64,000 bases of DNA from Brevinematales bacterium (lineage in GTDB: Bacteria > Spirochaetota > Brevinematia > Brevinematales > JAOACQ01). Position 1 is the first letter of the stretch. Each line of letters begins with the position of its first letter. The notes under the pieces are model-generated. The model saw only the letters and a list, made by a program, of their open reading frames with translations, was not told the DNA's origin and searched no databases. Of this stretch, positions 18,318 through 28,106 are shown one piece after another. Both the position numbers and the translations under genes were made by a program. The DNA lies in contig JAGVOW010000061.1 of assembly GCA_020052515.1 (NCBI GenBank), forward strand, positions 1-64,000, read 5' to 3'.

Positions 18318-21300
18318 ATGAAAAGAAAAATAAAGAAACTTACTTTTCTTGCTTTGATATTGTTTATTCTTTATCTGTCACTAACAGCTGTTTTCGAATG
18401 GCTCCTTTATCAAAACAAAGCCTGGATAGAAAAAGAAGCCGCTAAAGCCTTGAACGCTGAATCTGTAAACATAGGTGGATTTTTTAACATCCCTTTTATA
18501 AATTTTTCTTTATTCAAAGTAGAAGTAAAAAAAAGCAAGATAGGAAATATAGAAATCAATAAGATTGATGTTTATTACAATCCGTTTACAATTCTTTTTC
18601 AAGGCGCCGCCTCTTCTATTTATTCCATTGGTGCCGATCAGGCGTTCATAAATGCTTCCTTGAAAGACGCTTTAACCTTTTCAAAAGAAATTAAAAGCCG
18701 TTTGTCTCAAGAAACAAATCCTGCTATTTCCGCCTGGAATATCCGCTTATTCATCCAGCAGCTATCCTTAAGCAGCGCGCTTATTGATCCCATAGAGCAT
18801 GTTTTGAAATTCCACCGGCTTGATCTGGTATTAAATAAAAATTTTTTGTTTATTCATTCGGATGTTTTTACTGACCTGCATGCTTTAAAACAAATTGATT
18901 ATTTTTACAGTGCTTTTACGCTGGATTTTCATTACCAGATTTCCAATAAAAAAGGGACTGGAAGCCTATTTTTTCAAGCCCTTAATTTCGGCGGTATTTC
19001 CCTGGCAGAAAACCAGCGATTGGGGTTTTCTTTGGATAAAACGCTCTCTATTTCCACCAGCAATTCTATCTTTTCGAATCGGATTCAAAAAGATGAAAAA
19101 GGATTTTCAATTCGACTGTCCGAAGAATTTACTCTGGATTATCAGAAATTTAAAGAATTTTATTTCTTTGAGCATTTATTTGAGCCGGGAAAGTACCGCT
19201 TAAACTTCTCGGCAGATTTGATCCCGGGAGGAAAATTAGAAGCGGATATTCGCGGATTGGAGAAAAAAAAGAATCAGCTTCACCTTCAAATAAGAGATAT
19301 CGGTGATAAATTCGCTCTGGCCAATCAAATCTCCAGCGGAAAATTTGGGTGGGCTAATCTGGACATAAAATTGGCGAAAAACAATTTTCAGCCTTCCGGT
19401 ATTGCCTCTTTTAGCAACTTTCCCATCCTGGACGGCCTTAACATCACAGGAGATTTTACCATGGCGGCTAGAGGCGCTTTTTTCAGCATTTTTGGCCAGG
19501 ATGTTCGAATCAACGGAGGGTTTATAGGAAACGCTTTCTCCATCGCTAAAATGGACACGGAAGGAATTCAATTTTATTCGCCAAAAGAAGAATACAACGC
19601 ATCGGTAAGAGGAAATATCAATCTGGACAACTATGAGGTATTTGTTGAAGCAAAAAACGTCACGGGCCAGGCTGTAGTCAGCAATATTTATTTCGACGTT
19701 TTGGGAATCGGGAAAGGTGTTTATGACGGCATTATGCGTATTTATCCGCAAAACAAGCTGCCTTCTATCGAAGCTGAAATCACGGGCTTTCGGAAGATGA
19801 AAGAAGGCGTTAAGAAAAAAACAGTGGAAGCGGCTTTTTCTTTTCGGGATAATGTGCTTCAATTTTCAAAGATCCATTTTTTAGAAGATCGCCTCAACTT
19901 TAAACTCGGCCTTAATTTACTCTATCCTCAAAAACAATTTCTGGATATCGATATTACTGGCAGTTTGAATTATAGAAACAGGTATAATCTTCCCGTTTCA
20001 GGGAAAGTCCATGTGGATTATGGTGAAAAGCTTGCTTCAGGCATTTTTAATCTGGATAAAAACATCGAATTCAGTGTGGAAAACTCGGGGGGAAATTCAT
20101 CCTACAAAATCGATATTCAAAAATATTCTTTGCAAAGAATTGGGCTGGCTGGTATTCTGAATTTTAATTTTTCCACAACACTTTCCAACAATCAAATAGA
20201 ACTGATACAAATTCATTCGGATTATTTGGCCGGCTTTACACTTTCCACAAACAATAGCCTGAAAAACAAAAGATTTTCCTTTAATATGAAAGCAAAGAAG
20301 AAAAATGAGGCTCTTAACCTGGAACGTTTTAGTCTGGATACACAGGATGACCAGCTATTCGGTTTCGGCCAGATCAAACAGTATGGGAGTTTTTTATCCG
20401 GCAAAGTTTCGTTTCTCAGAGGCGGTGGGATTGATTTTACTTCTTCTTTTGAAGAACTGACAGCTTCTGTTAATTTGAAAAACATTCTTTTAAAAGACTT
20501 TATTGCCGAAAAGGAAGACATTTCTTTGTCCCTTTCTTTGTCGCTTTCTGGCCCTTTGGTTTTCCCCAACTTCTCAGGAAACCTAAAAATTGCCAGCACA
20601 GCAAACGCGCCCAGGCTGGAACTGGAAGCAAAAAATATTTCCTACATAGATCATGAAATACACATAAAAGGCCTACATTTTCTAAATTCTGATAATACTG
20701 TCGATATGAATTCAAAAATACGCTTTGATGAGGACAATCTCTTCATTTCAGCGGATGGAAATTTTTCATTTTACGACAGTCTGAAAGGAGCTTTTGCGGG
20801 AGAATATACCGCAGAAACAAACAGAAAAAATCTTTCTTATACGATTTCTTCCCTGAAAGCATCCAGGAAAAATTTAAAGGATATCTCCGGCAGTATACAA
20901 TTTGACTCCGGAAGGTGGAACTTCACAAGAAGAGGCGATGCCGGCCTGGTAGGGTTCTTCTCTTTTGGCCAGGTATCTAAACAATGGAAAATTGATTTTG
21001 CCCAAAGGGATATTTCCTGCCGTTTTACCGGGGAAACAAAAAAAGGAATTCTTTCAGCGGAAGCGCTTTTGGATTTTCCTTTAGAAATTATTTCTTACAA
21101 AGACATTGTCAAGGACCTAAAAGGAAACGCAAAAATAGCCCTGAAGTTGAATGGGCCTGAAGATTCGCCGCTGATAGATGGTTTAATTCAAGTCTACCAC
21201 GTCAATTTTTCTATTCCTAACATGAACACTCGTTTAAGCGATCTGAGTATCACTACCCCTATTATTAAAAACAAGTTGATTCTTCAAAATGCCATGATCC

Positions 21301-22448
21301 CTACTTCTACCGGTAATTTTGTTGCTAACGGCTATCTGGATTTCAGCGACCTCAAATCTCCTTATCTCAACGCGAACATTGTCTCTGAAACCAACCAGAG
21401 GGCTTATTTGGACTTTAACATAAACTACCCTTCAGTAAAACTGGGAGGGAATTTAATCGTGAAAAAAGGCGCCATCGCTGGCAATCTGCAATCACTAATG
21501 GTAGAAGGGGAAATAATAGCGGAAAACAATTTGCTTTTTTTATCCATCAATCCTGTAGAAGACAATGTCAATAAAAATGGAATATTTGAAAACATTAACT
21601 GGAACGTAACGGTCAAAATGAGCGATGGCGTCAAATTCGCGAATGAATTTGTGGATGGAATACTGAAGAAAGACGATATCATTATCGTACTAGGCTCCTT
21701 CAGAAACAATACTTTTACTATTAAAGGCAATGTTGGAATTTACCAGGGAACGCTCAATTATCTGGGCAGGTCTTTTTCTGTAAAGGAAGGATCCGCTACA
21801 TTTAACGGTGTACCGGGTGACCCCATGCCTTACGTTGTTCTGAACAGCGTTTATCTCTATAAAGATGAGACTGGAGGAAATGTAAACATTTATTTGACCT
21901 TTGAGGGAAAAGCCCCTAAAATAATCATGCGTGATTTTTACTCAAATCCTGCCAGAAACAGAAATGAGCTTAATGCCGTATTGGGACTGGGAATGGCAAG
22001 CGCCCCATCGTCCAGCAATCAGGTAGTAAATGCTCAGGCTCAACAGCTTCTCTGGAGTAGCGTCAATGTGGCAGAGAATGTGTGGATCATCAGTCCTTTG
22101 AGTATGGATATAAAACGCCGTCTGGGATTGGACCTTTTTAATATCCGCACAGGATTGATTGAGAATTGGACAAAAAAATACGTAATGGGTGATACAAACG
22201 TTAATATCTGGGAAGGAACCACTCTTTCCGTAGGTAAATTTATCCTGCCCAGCCTCTTTTTTGAGTATGGATTGACGATTTCACGCAGCCCTTTTTCTTC
22301 ATTGGATCTTGTACCGCTTCATTCTTTCGGCCTTCAATATGATTTCAATTTATTTGATCTCGGCTGGAAAATGCAGCAGATTGCAGAGGAAGGCAAAGGT
22401 TTAAAATACGAACAATTATTACAATTAAATTTCAATAGAAGGTTTTAA
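18318..22448 (+). CDS. tamB: TamB-like inter-membrane/translocation protein
   Basis: N-terminal TM anchor, long beta-rich body, C-terminal DUF490 motif 'GNVGIYQGTLNYLGRSFSVKEGSATFNGVPGDPMPYVVLNSVY..YLTFEGKAPKIIMRDFYSNPARNRNELNAVLGLG'. Confidence 0.88.
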   Translation: MKRKIKKLTFLALILFILYLSLTAVFEWLLYQNKAWIEKEAAKALNAESVNIGGFFNIPFINFSLFKVEVKKSKIGNIEINKIDVYYNPFTILFQGAASSIYSIGADQAFINASLKDALTFSKEIKSRLSQETNPAISAWNIRLFIQQLSLSSALIDPIEHVLKFHRLDLVLNKNFLFIHSDVFTDLHALKQIDYFYSAFTLDFHYQISNKKGTGSLFFQALNFGGISLAENQRLGFSLDKTLSISTSNSIFSNRIQKDEKGFSIRLSEEFTLDYQKFKEFYFFEHLFEPGKYRLNFSADLIPGGKLEADIRGLEKKKNQLHLQIRDIGDKFALANQISSGKFGWANLDIKLAKNNFQPSGIASFSNFPILDGLNITGDFTMAARGAFFSIFGQDVRINGGFIGNAFSIAKMDTEGIQFYSPKEEYNASVRGNINLDNYEVFVEAKNVTGQAVVSNIYFDVLGIGKGVYDGIMRIYPQNKLPSIEAEITGFRKMKEGVKKKTVEAAFSFRDNVLQFSKIHFLEDRLNFKLGLNLLYPQKQFLDIDITGSLNYRNRYNLPVSGKVHVDYGEKLASGIFNLDKNIEFSVENSGGNSSYKIDIQKYSLQRIGLAGILNFNFSTTLSNNQIELIQIHSDYLAGFTLSTNNSLKNKRFSFNMKAKKKNEALNLERFSLDTQDDQLFGFGQIKQYGSFLSGKVSFLRGGGIDFTSSFEELTASVNLKNILLKDFIAEKEDISLSLSLSLSGPLVFPNFSGNLKIASTANAPRLELEAKNISYIDHEIHIKGLHFLNSDNTVDMNSKIRFDEDNLFISADGNFSFYDSLKGAFAGEYTAETNRKNLSYTISSLKASRKNLKDISGSIQFDSGRWNFTRRGDAGLVGFFSFGQVSKQWKIDFAQRDISCRFTGETKKGILSAEALLDFPLEIISYKDIVKDLKGNAKIALKLNGPEDSPLIDGLIQVYHVNFSIPNMNTRLSDLSITTPIIKNKLILQNAMIPTSTGNFVANGYLDFSDLKSPYLNANIVSETNQRAYLDFNINYPSVKLGGNLIVKKGAIAGNLQSLMVEGEIIAENNLLFLSINPVEDNVNKNGIFENINWNVTVKMSDGVKFANEFVDGILKKDDIIIVLGSFRNNTFTIKGNVGIYQGTLNYLGRSFSVKEGSATFNGVPGDPMPYVVLNSVYLYKDETGGNVNIYLTFEGKAPKIIMRDFYSNPARNRNELNAVLGLGMASAPSSSNQVVNAQAQQLLWSSVNVAENVWIISPLSMDIKRRLGLDLFNIRTGLIENWTKKYVMGDTNVNIWEGTTLSVGKFILPSLFFEYGLTISRSPFSSLDLVPLHSFGLQYDFNLFDLGWKMQQIAEEGKGLKYEQLLQLNFNRRF

Positions 22449-22466
22449 AAAAACTAAGGGGAAAAT

Positions 22467-24905
22467 ATGGTTAGGAAAATTACTATCAGCGTTCTATCTC
22501 TATTAGCGGTTGCTCAAATTTACATGCACTCCGAGGATCGCATTTTTAACAATCCAAAGATTAAAGACATTCAGTTTACAGGGCTTATTAATACGCATCC
22601 GGAAGAAGCAAAGCAGTGGATCGCTTTTAAAATAGGAGACAATCTGTCGGAAAGAAACATCAATGAATCTTTAAAAAAGCTTTTTTCACTGGATATTTTT
22701 AAAGACGCAAAGGTACAATTAACAGAAGATACAAACGGCCTCATCGTAACTTTTGTCGTGGTTGAAAATGCTTATATCCGCCATATCGAGTACCATGGAA
22801 ATATAAACATCCGAAAAGAAGACCTGGACAAAGAAATCGAATTTACTGAAAACTCTTATTTTACAAAGGCTAAATTAAACAAATCGATAAACGCCATTAC
22901 AAAAAAATATATAGAAGATGGCTTTATCGATATTTCTGTATCTTACAGCCTAAAAGTAGTGGATGTAGTAAAAAACATTTATGATTTAAGTTTCAAGATA
23001 AATGAAGGCAAGAAAGTTGTCGTAGAAAGAGTTGATATTAACGGCTCAAAAGAAGTGCCTGTGGGTGACATAAAAGGTATTATGAAAACAAAAGAAAGTT
23101 TCTGGATTTTTGTTCCCGGTGTTTTAAAGGAAGAAGAGTTCAGGGAAGACAAGCAAAAAATAATGGATCTTTACAACCAGCGCGGTTTTATGGATGTGGA
23201 TATCAAAAGTTTTGAATGGAAGATAGACACTCTGGGCCAGGATAAACACAAAGCAATTGTTGTTTCAATTGAGCTGGTAGAAGGCAGTAAATACCTTACT
23301 GGCAAGACAACAATGAAGGGAAACTCAATTTTTTCTACCGAAGAATTAAGCGGTTTATTAACCTCCAAAGAAGGCGATACTTATGACCGAATTAGAATGG
23401 ATATGATCCGTATGGCTATTTACAACAAATACAGCGACAATGGCCACTTATACGCAAATGTTTCCTTGGTTATGAATAAAAACATTACTAACCGGGTAAT
23501 TGATTCCGAGTTTGTTATAACAGAAGGCCCAAAGGCCCATATTGAAAAAGCAACTGTTTCAGGCAATACAAAAACTCAGGCCTATGTGATAGAAAGGGAA
23601 TTTCTTTTCAAAGAGGGAGAGCTTTATGTTCAGCGCAAGGTCAGGCAGACTTATGAGACGCTGATGCAGCTCCAGTATTTCTCGGATGTAAAATTCACCC
23701 CCTACCCGGGAAGTTCAGAAGGCCTGATTAATCTGGACGTGGAAGTAGAGGAGCAAAGAACAGGAATATTCACAGTCAGTCTTGGTTATGGAACCGAGAG
23801 CGGCTTTAATGTCGGAGCAAGTGTTTCCGAGAAAAATCTTTTTGGAACAGGAAAAGTGGTTTCTTTGAAGGGAGAATGGGGCCAGAAGCGCCAGCTCATC
23901 GAGGTCTCCTTCCAGGAACCATGGCTACAGTGGTTTAAAGAACGGACATCCGCTGGAATTTCCCTTTCTTACGCCCGCTATTTGTATGACAATATTCCTG
24001 CCGACAACAACGGAGACGGCATCATTGATGGAACGGACCTGAATTATATTAACACCCCCTCTCAAACCTTGAGCACTTATACTTCTACGAACAGCTACAC
24101 CCACGAAGTAATAGGCCTTGGCTTGAATTTGGGCCGGCGTCTTGCTGTTTATTGGTCGGGCTCATTGGGCTTCGGAATGTCAATATTCCGGGACAGTCTC
24201 GCAAATTTCAACAATCCTCTCTATTATTCCACCACCTGGCAGACAAATACCGCTTTGATAGACTCGCTTAATAAGCCGAATTTTACTTTTAAAAACAATC
24301 TGAGCCTGGGTATCAATCAAAATTCCACAGACAATCCCCTGAATGCTACTTACGGAAGTGTTTTCAGCTTTGACCTGGTTTATTTCGGCGGAATCGTCGG
24401 AGGTGACTCTCAGTTTATTAGGCCGCATCTCTCCTTTGACTATTACTGGAACCCCATCTGGAAAATTGTGCTGGCTTTCCATGGCTCCGCGGATGTTATG
24501 CTGCCTCAGCTGGATGGAAAATTTGCTTATGACTCTTCTGATCTGCTCTATTTTGACGGAATGTATGAAATGCGCGGTTGGCAGTCCTATCCGATCAGAG
24601 GGCAGATCAAGAACTTCTACAGCTCCGAACTCCGGTTCCAGATCTATCAGGAAATCTGGGGCGCCTTTTTCTATGATATGGGCAACCTATGGACAACTTA
24701 CAAGGGTTGGACGCCATTCGGTGGAGATGGATATATCTACAGTTTTGGATTGGGCATAAAAATCAATATACCAATGATTCCTATCCGGTTCTATCTTGCT
24801 AAAAGAGGATACTATGATTCACCTACCAGGCAATGGTTATTTACGGGTAAGCAGGAATTCTTCAGTGATTGGCAGCCCGTGCTGACGATACAAGGACTTT
24901 TTTAA
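22467..24905 (+). CDS. bamA: BamA/Omp85 outer-membrane assembly protein
   Basis: Repeated POTRA domains, FTVSLGYGTESGFNVGASVSEKNLFGTGKVVSLKGEWG, C-terminal 'MYEMRGWQSYPIRGQ' (RGW/VRGF-like) barrel motif. Confidence 0.92.
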   Translation: MVRKITISVLSLLAVAQIYMHSEDRIFNNPKIKDIQFTGLINTHPEEAKQWIAFKIGDNLSERNINESLKKLFSLDIFKDAKVQLTEDTNGLIVTFVVVENAYIRHIEYHGNINIRKEDLDKEIEFTENSYFTKAKLNKSINAITKKYIEDGFIDISVSYSLKVVDVVKNIYDLSFKINEGKKVVVERVDINGSKEVPVGDIKGIMKTKESFWIFVPGVLKEEEFREDKQKIMDLYNQRGFMDVDIKSFEWKIDTLGQDKHKAIVVSIELVEGSKYLTGKTTMKGNSIFSTEELSGLLTSKEGDTYDRIRMDMIRMAIYNKYSDNGHLYANVSLVMNKNITNRVIDSEFVITEGPKAHIEKATVSGNTKTQAYVIEREFLFKEGELYVQRKVRQTYETLMQLQYFSDVKFTPYPGSSEGLINLDVEVEEQRTGIFTVSLGYGTESGFNVGASVSEKNLFGTGKVVSLKGEWGQKRQLIEVSFQEPWLQWFKERTSAGISLSYARYLYDNIPADNNGDGIIDGTDLNYINTPSQTLSTYTSTNSYTHEVIGLGLNLGRRLAVYWSGSLGFGMSIFRDSLANFNNPLYYSTTWQTNTALIDSLNKPNFTFKNNLSLGINQNSTDNPLNATYGSVFSFDLVYFGGIVGGDSQFIRPHLSFDYYWNPIWKIVLAFHGSADVMLPQLDGKFAYDSSDLLYFDGMYEMRGWQSYPIRGQIKNFYSSELRFQIYQEIWGAFFYDMGNLWTTYKGWTPFGGDGYIYSFGLGIKINIPMIPIRFYLAKRGYYDSPTRQWLFTGKQEFFSDWQPVLTIQGLF

Positions 24906-24923
24906 ACAGGAGGCCGATTTATT

Positions 24924-25466
24924 ATGAGAAGAGCATTTTTATTATTATTACCGCTGCTTTTGTTTTTTGCCGGAAATAGTTATGGTGTACGTTTGACTAA
25001 AATAGGCGTGGTGGATGTAGAGGCTGTTTTTAATGCTTATCCGGGGACAGCGGATATTCGCCAAAAATTAAAAGAAGAAAGAGATAAATACCAGATAGAA
25101 ATAGACAAAAAGAAAGAAGAGCTGGCTAAAATGGGAAATGACTATCAAGCTAATTACAGCCGCTTCAACGAAGAAGAAAGACAGAGAAGGCAGGCGGAAG
25201 TCGAATATAAAAAAGAACTTTTGAATGAATTTATTGAGGAAACAAATAAAAAACTGAATGCCCTGAAAGAAGAGCTGACAAAACCAATTTATTTAAAAAT
25301 CCAGGAAGTAATTAAGAGAGTAAGCGCGGAGAAAGGTTTCAGCCTGGTTTTTAGAAAAGGAAGCGATTCTCTGCTCTATTTCAATAATAGCGAAGCTGAC
25401 CTGGATTTGACCAAAGATATTGTTAGCAGGATTTCAAAAGAATTATCTATCGAGCAACGCAACTAA
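24924..25466 (+). CDS. OmpH/Skp-family periplasmic chaperone
   Basis: Signal peptide, 'TKIGVVDVEAVFNAYPGTADIRQKLKEERDKYQIEIDKKKEELAKMGNDYQ' coiled coil; downstream of bamA. Confidence 0.88.
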   Translation: MRRAFLLLLPLLLFFAGNSYGVRLTKIGVVDVEAVFNAYPGTADIRQKLKEERDKYQIEIDKKKEELAKMGNDYQANYSRFNEEERQRRQAEVEYKKELLNEFIEETNKKLNALKEELTKPIYLKIQEVIKRVSAEKGFSLVFRKGSDSLLYFNNSEADLDLTKDIVSRISKELSIEQRN

Positions 25467-25470
25467 TACG

Positions 25471-25504
25471 AAATCCCCCTTTTCAAAGGGGGCCATGGGG
25501 ATTT
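25471..25504. repeat. Short GC-rich palindromic repeat
   Basis: aaatccccctttcaaagggggccatggggattt-type hairpin. Confidence 0.5.
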
Positions 25505-25577
25505 GGACGCAGAAGCGCGTATCGCTTACTCCAGAAAACTTTTGACAATACACCCGAAGAGGTAAGGGAGAATTTTT

Positions 25578-26060
25578 ATGAAAACTCTGGTTGTTTATTA
25601 CACGAAAAGCGGCTGGACGGAAAAAATAGCCCAGGAGATCGGAAAGTTGACTAAAGGGGAATTAAGAAAGATTGTAGAAATCAAAAGCAGAAACGGGATA
25701 TTGGGCTTCATTCGTTCCGGTTTTGAGGCTGTTCGGGGAGCCTTAAGTGAGTTGCGCCCTATGGATTTTAATTTATCCAATTACGATCAGGTATTTCTTG
25801 GAACCCCGGTCTGGGCCGGAAGCCCAACGCCGGCTGTCAACAGCTTTATCGCAGAAGCCGATTTTAAAGGCAAAAAAGTGGTTTTATTCCTTATAATGGG
25901 AGGAGAGCGCTATGAACGGCCTCTTTCTCTTTTAAAAGAAAAGATCAGAGCAAAGGGAGGGAAAGTCGCCGGCTCATTTGCGATATCTTCTTCCAGGCTC
26001 TCTGAAGAACAACTCAAAGAGGAAGTAAAAAGAAACTTGAAAATTGAGGGGGAAATATGA
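25578..26060 (+). CDS. Flavodoxin-like protein
   Basis: MKTLVVYYTKSGWTEKIAQEIGK FMN loop; YDQVFLGTPVWAGSPTPAVNSFI. Confidence 0.85.
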   Translation: MKTLVVYYTKSGWTEKIAQEIGKLTKGELRKIVEIKSRNGILGFIRSGFEAVRGALSELRPMDFNLSNYDQVFLGTPVWAGSPTPAVNSFIAEADFKGKKVVLFLIMGGERYERPLSLLKEKIRAKGGKVAGSFAISSSRLSEEQLKEEVKRNLKIEGEI

Positions 26061-26314
26061 AGAAATCTGTCTGGCTGAAAGTGCTATTGATCCTTGTTCT
26101 GGCGGCAATTATTCTGGCTTTAGTTATTCAAAATCTTGCCATTGCTCCTTTTAACTTTCTTTTCCTTAGTTTTTCCGCTCCTATGATCGCGGTTATTTTA
26201 ATTGCTCTTTTCATTGGTTTTTCTATGGGAATTTTAACTTATACCCTGATCTTTAATAAGGAAAAGAAGCAAACTTCTTCCGCTCAAAACTCGGTAAATA
26301 AGGCCCAAAAGTAA
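26057..26314 (+). CDS. LapA-like (DUF1049) small membrane protein
   Basis: Two TM helices, 'VIQNLAIAPFNFLFLSFSAPMIAVILIALFIGFSMGIL'. Confidence 0.65.
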   Translation: MKKSVWLKVLLILVLAAIILALVIQNLAIAPFNFLFLSFSAPMIAVILIALFIGFSMGILTYTLIFNKEKKQTSSAQNSVNKAQK

Positions 26315-26318
26315 ATTT

Positions 26319-27665
26319 ATGCCGAAAACATTCTTTCTCTGCTCTTCCTGCGGTTACAAAACATCAAAGTGGCTGGGCAAATGCCCGGAATGCGATTCCT
26401 GGAATAGTTTCATCGAAGAAATAGAAAATCCCCCTGCCTCAGGAAAACAAGTGTCTACAAAAATTATTTCTCCTGTTTCTATAGAAAGTGTCCCATACGA
26501 CGAAAAGGCCCGTTTTTTTACGGGAATCCCCGAATTCGACCGTGTCCTGGGCGGCATCGTGGAAGGACAGGCGATCCTCCTATCCGGGGAACCGGGGATC
26601 GGCAAGTCCACGCTTGTCCTTGGCATTGCCAATAAAATCGCCGAGAAGAAAAAGGTTTTTTATGTAAACGGCGAAGAGTCAAATTCCCAGGTAAAGCTTC
26701 GAGCGAGAAGAATGAAAACAGAAGAAAAAAATCTTTACCTCTTTTCTGAAAACAAGTTAGACAATATTATCCATGTTTTAAGAACGGAAAAACCAGATGC
26801 TTTATTTGTTGATTCCATTCAAACTCTTTTCTCCGAGCGTTACGCTTCTCTTCCTGGAAGCCTGGTTCAAATCAGGGAAAGCTGTCATGAATTGGTCCAA
26901 TTCTGCAAAAGCGAAAACATCCCCCTCTTTCTGGTCGGCCATATTACCAAAAGCGGCATCATCGCCGGCCCAAAAATTGTGGAGCACATGGTTGATACGG
27001 TGCTCTTTTTAGAATCGGACTCCCGCGGAAATTACCGCATTCTAAGAAGCCTCAAGAACCGCTTTGCCGCTGTGGATGAAGCCGGATTTTTCACAATGGA
27101 AGAAAATGGAATGGAAGGCATTCAAAATATCTCGTGCGCTTTTATTTTTGGCCATGAAAATTCCGCGAGCGGCGTGTCTCTCTACCCGCACCTCGAGGGA
27201 AACCGGGTTTTCCCGGTTGAAATTCAAGCGCTGGCTGTGCCTTCGCAGTTTAATTATCCAAAAAGGACCGCTGACGGTATGGATACAAACCGCCTATTTA
27301 TGCTGATCGCCATTATGGAAAAAAGCCTGAAAGTTAACTTCAGCGCCCACGATGTCTACGTTAATGTGACCAGCGGGCTGAAGGTAAAAGACCCTTCTCT
27401 GGACTTATCGGTGATCCTGGCGCTTTATTCTTCATTGAAAGATAAACCTTCACCATTAGACACAGCCGCTTTCGGCGAAGCGGGGCTTTCCGGCGAGGTC
27501 AGGCCTGTCCAAAAGGCGGAAAAGCGCGCTCAGGAAATGGCAAGGCTGGGAATAAAAAGCATTGTTCTGCCTCATTCGGGCAAGACTCTGAAAAGCATAG
27601 AAAACGCGCGCCTCCTGCCGGTAAAAACCATTACAGAAGCCATCAGCGCCGTCTTTGACTTTTGA
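26319..27665 (+). CDS. radA: DNA repair protein RadA/Sms
   Basis: CSSCGYKTSKWLGKCPECDSWNS zinc finger; GEPGIGKST Walker A; KNRFAAVDEAGFF (KNRFG-like); Lon-like C-term. Confidence 0.95.
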   Translation: MPKTFFLCSSCGYKTSKWLGKCPECDSWNSFIEEIENPPASGKQVSTKIISPVSIESVPYDEKARFFTGIPEFDRVLGGIVEGQAILLSGEPGIGKSTLVLGIANKIAEKKKVFYVNGEESNSQVKLRARRMKTEEKNLYLFSENKLDNIIHVLRTEKPDALFVDSIQTLFSERYASLPGSLVQIRESCHELVQFCKSENIPLFLVGHITKSGIIAGPKIVEHMVDTVLFLESDSRGNYRILRSLKNRFAAVDEAGFFTMEENGMEGIQNISCAFIFGHENSASGVSLYPHLEGNRVFPVEIQALAVPSQFNYPKRTADGMDTNRLFMLIAIMEKSLKVNFSAHDVYVNVTSGLKVKDPSLDLSVILALYSSLKDKPSPLDTAAFGEAGLSGEVRPVQKAEKRAQEMARLGIKSIVLPHSGKTLKSIENARLLPVKTITEAISAVFDF

Positions 27666-27726
27666 TTTATTCGTATTTATAATAATAAATCATTCAAAAA
27701 GATAAAACTATTTTGGAGAGGTTTCT

Positions 27727-28106
27727 ATGATTGAGATGACTTTAAAACTAGAAGAGGAAAAATTAGATAGCCTGATGAAAATTTATCATACCAAAAACCA
27801 GAATGAAGCTGTAGAAAAAGCGATTGAAGAAGCTTATAAAAAATCTTTATTTCAGTCTCTTTTAAATTTAAAAGGTAAAGTAAAATGGGAAGGGAAGCTG
27901 GAAGACATGCGGAGCCAGGTAAAACCTATATACATGCCGCTGATATTTACAGGAAATGCAGAAAAAAAGGACAGACCATACGGAAAACCATAGACTGTAT
28001 TATTGCCGCAATTTGTATAGAGAATGGTGTTGCTTTGCTTCATAATGACAAAGATTTTGATTTCATTGCAAGCAATTCGGAATTGAAAGTAGTCCAGGAT
28101 TATTGA
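27727..28106 (+). pseudogene. Collapsed VapBC toxin-antitoxin: VapB-like antitoxin joined to out-of-frame C-terminal remnant of a VapC PIN toxin
   Basis: Frame 27727: MIEMTLKLEEEKLDSLMKIYHTKNQNEAVEKAIEEAYKKSLFQSLLNLKGKVKWEGKLEDMRS (VapB/DUF2191-like); frame 27885-28106: AADIYRKCRKKGQTIRKTIDCIIAAICIENGVALLHNDKDFDFIA (PIN C-terminal half); PIN N-terminal half absent. Confidence 0.82.

Noticed and set aside
19236-19862. 208-aa minus-strand ORF inside tamB
   Set aside because: Antisense to a continuous tamB ORF; no family signature.
24343-24759. 138-aa alternate-frame ORF inside bamA
   Set aside because: Overlaps the conserved BamA barrel; composition typical of an off-frame translation.
27727-28106. 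Functional VapBC toxin-antitoxin system
   Set aside because: The toxin lacks its N-terminal half and is out of frame; called a remnant instead.
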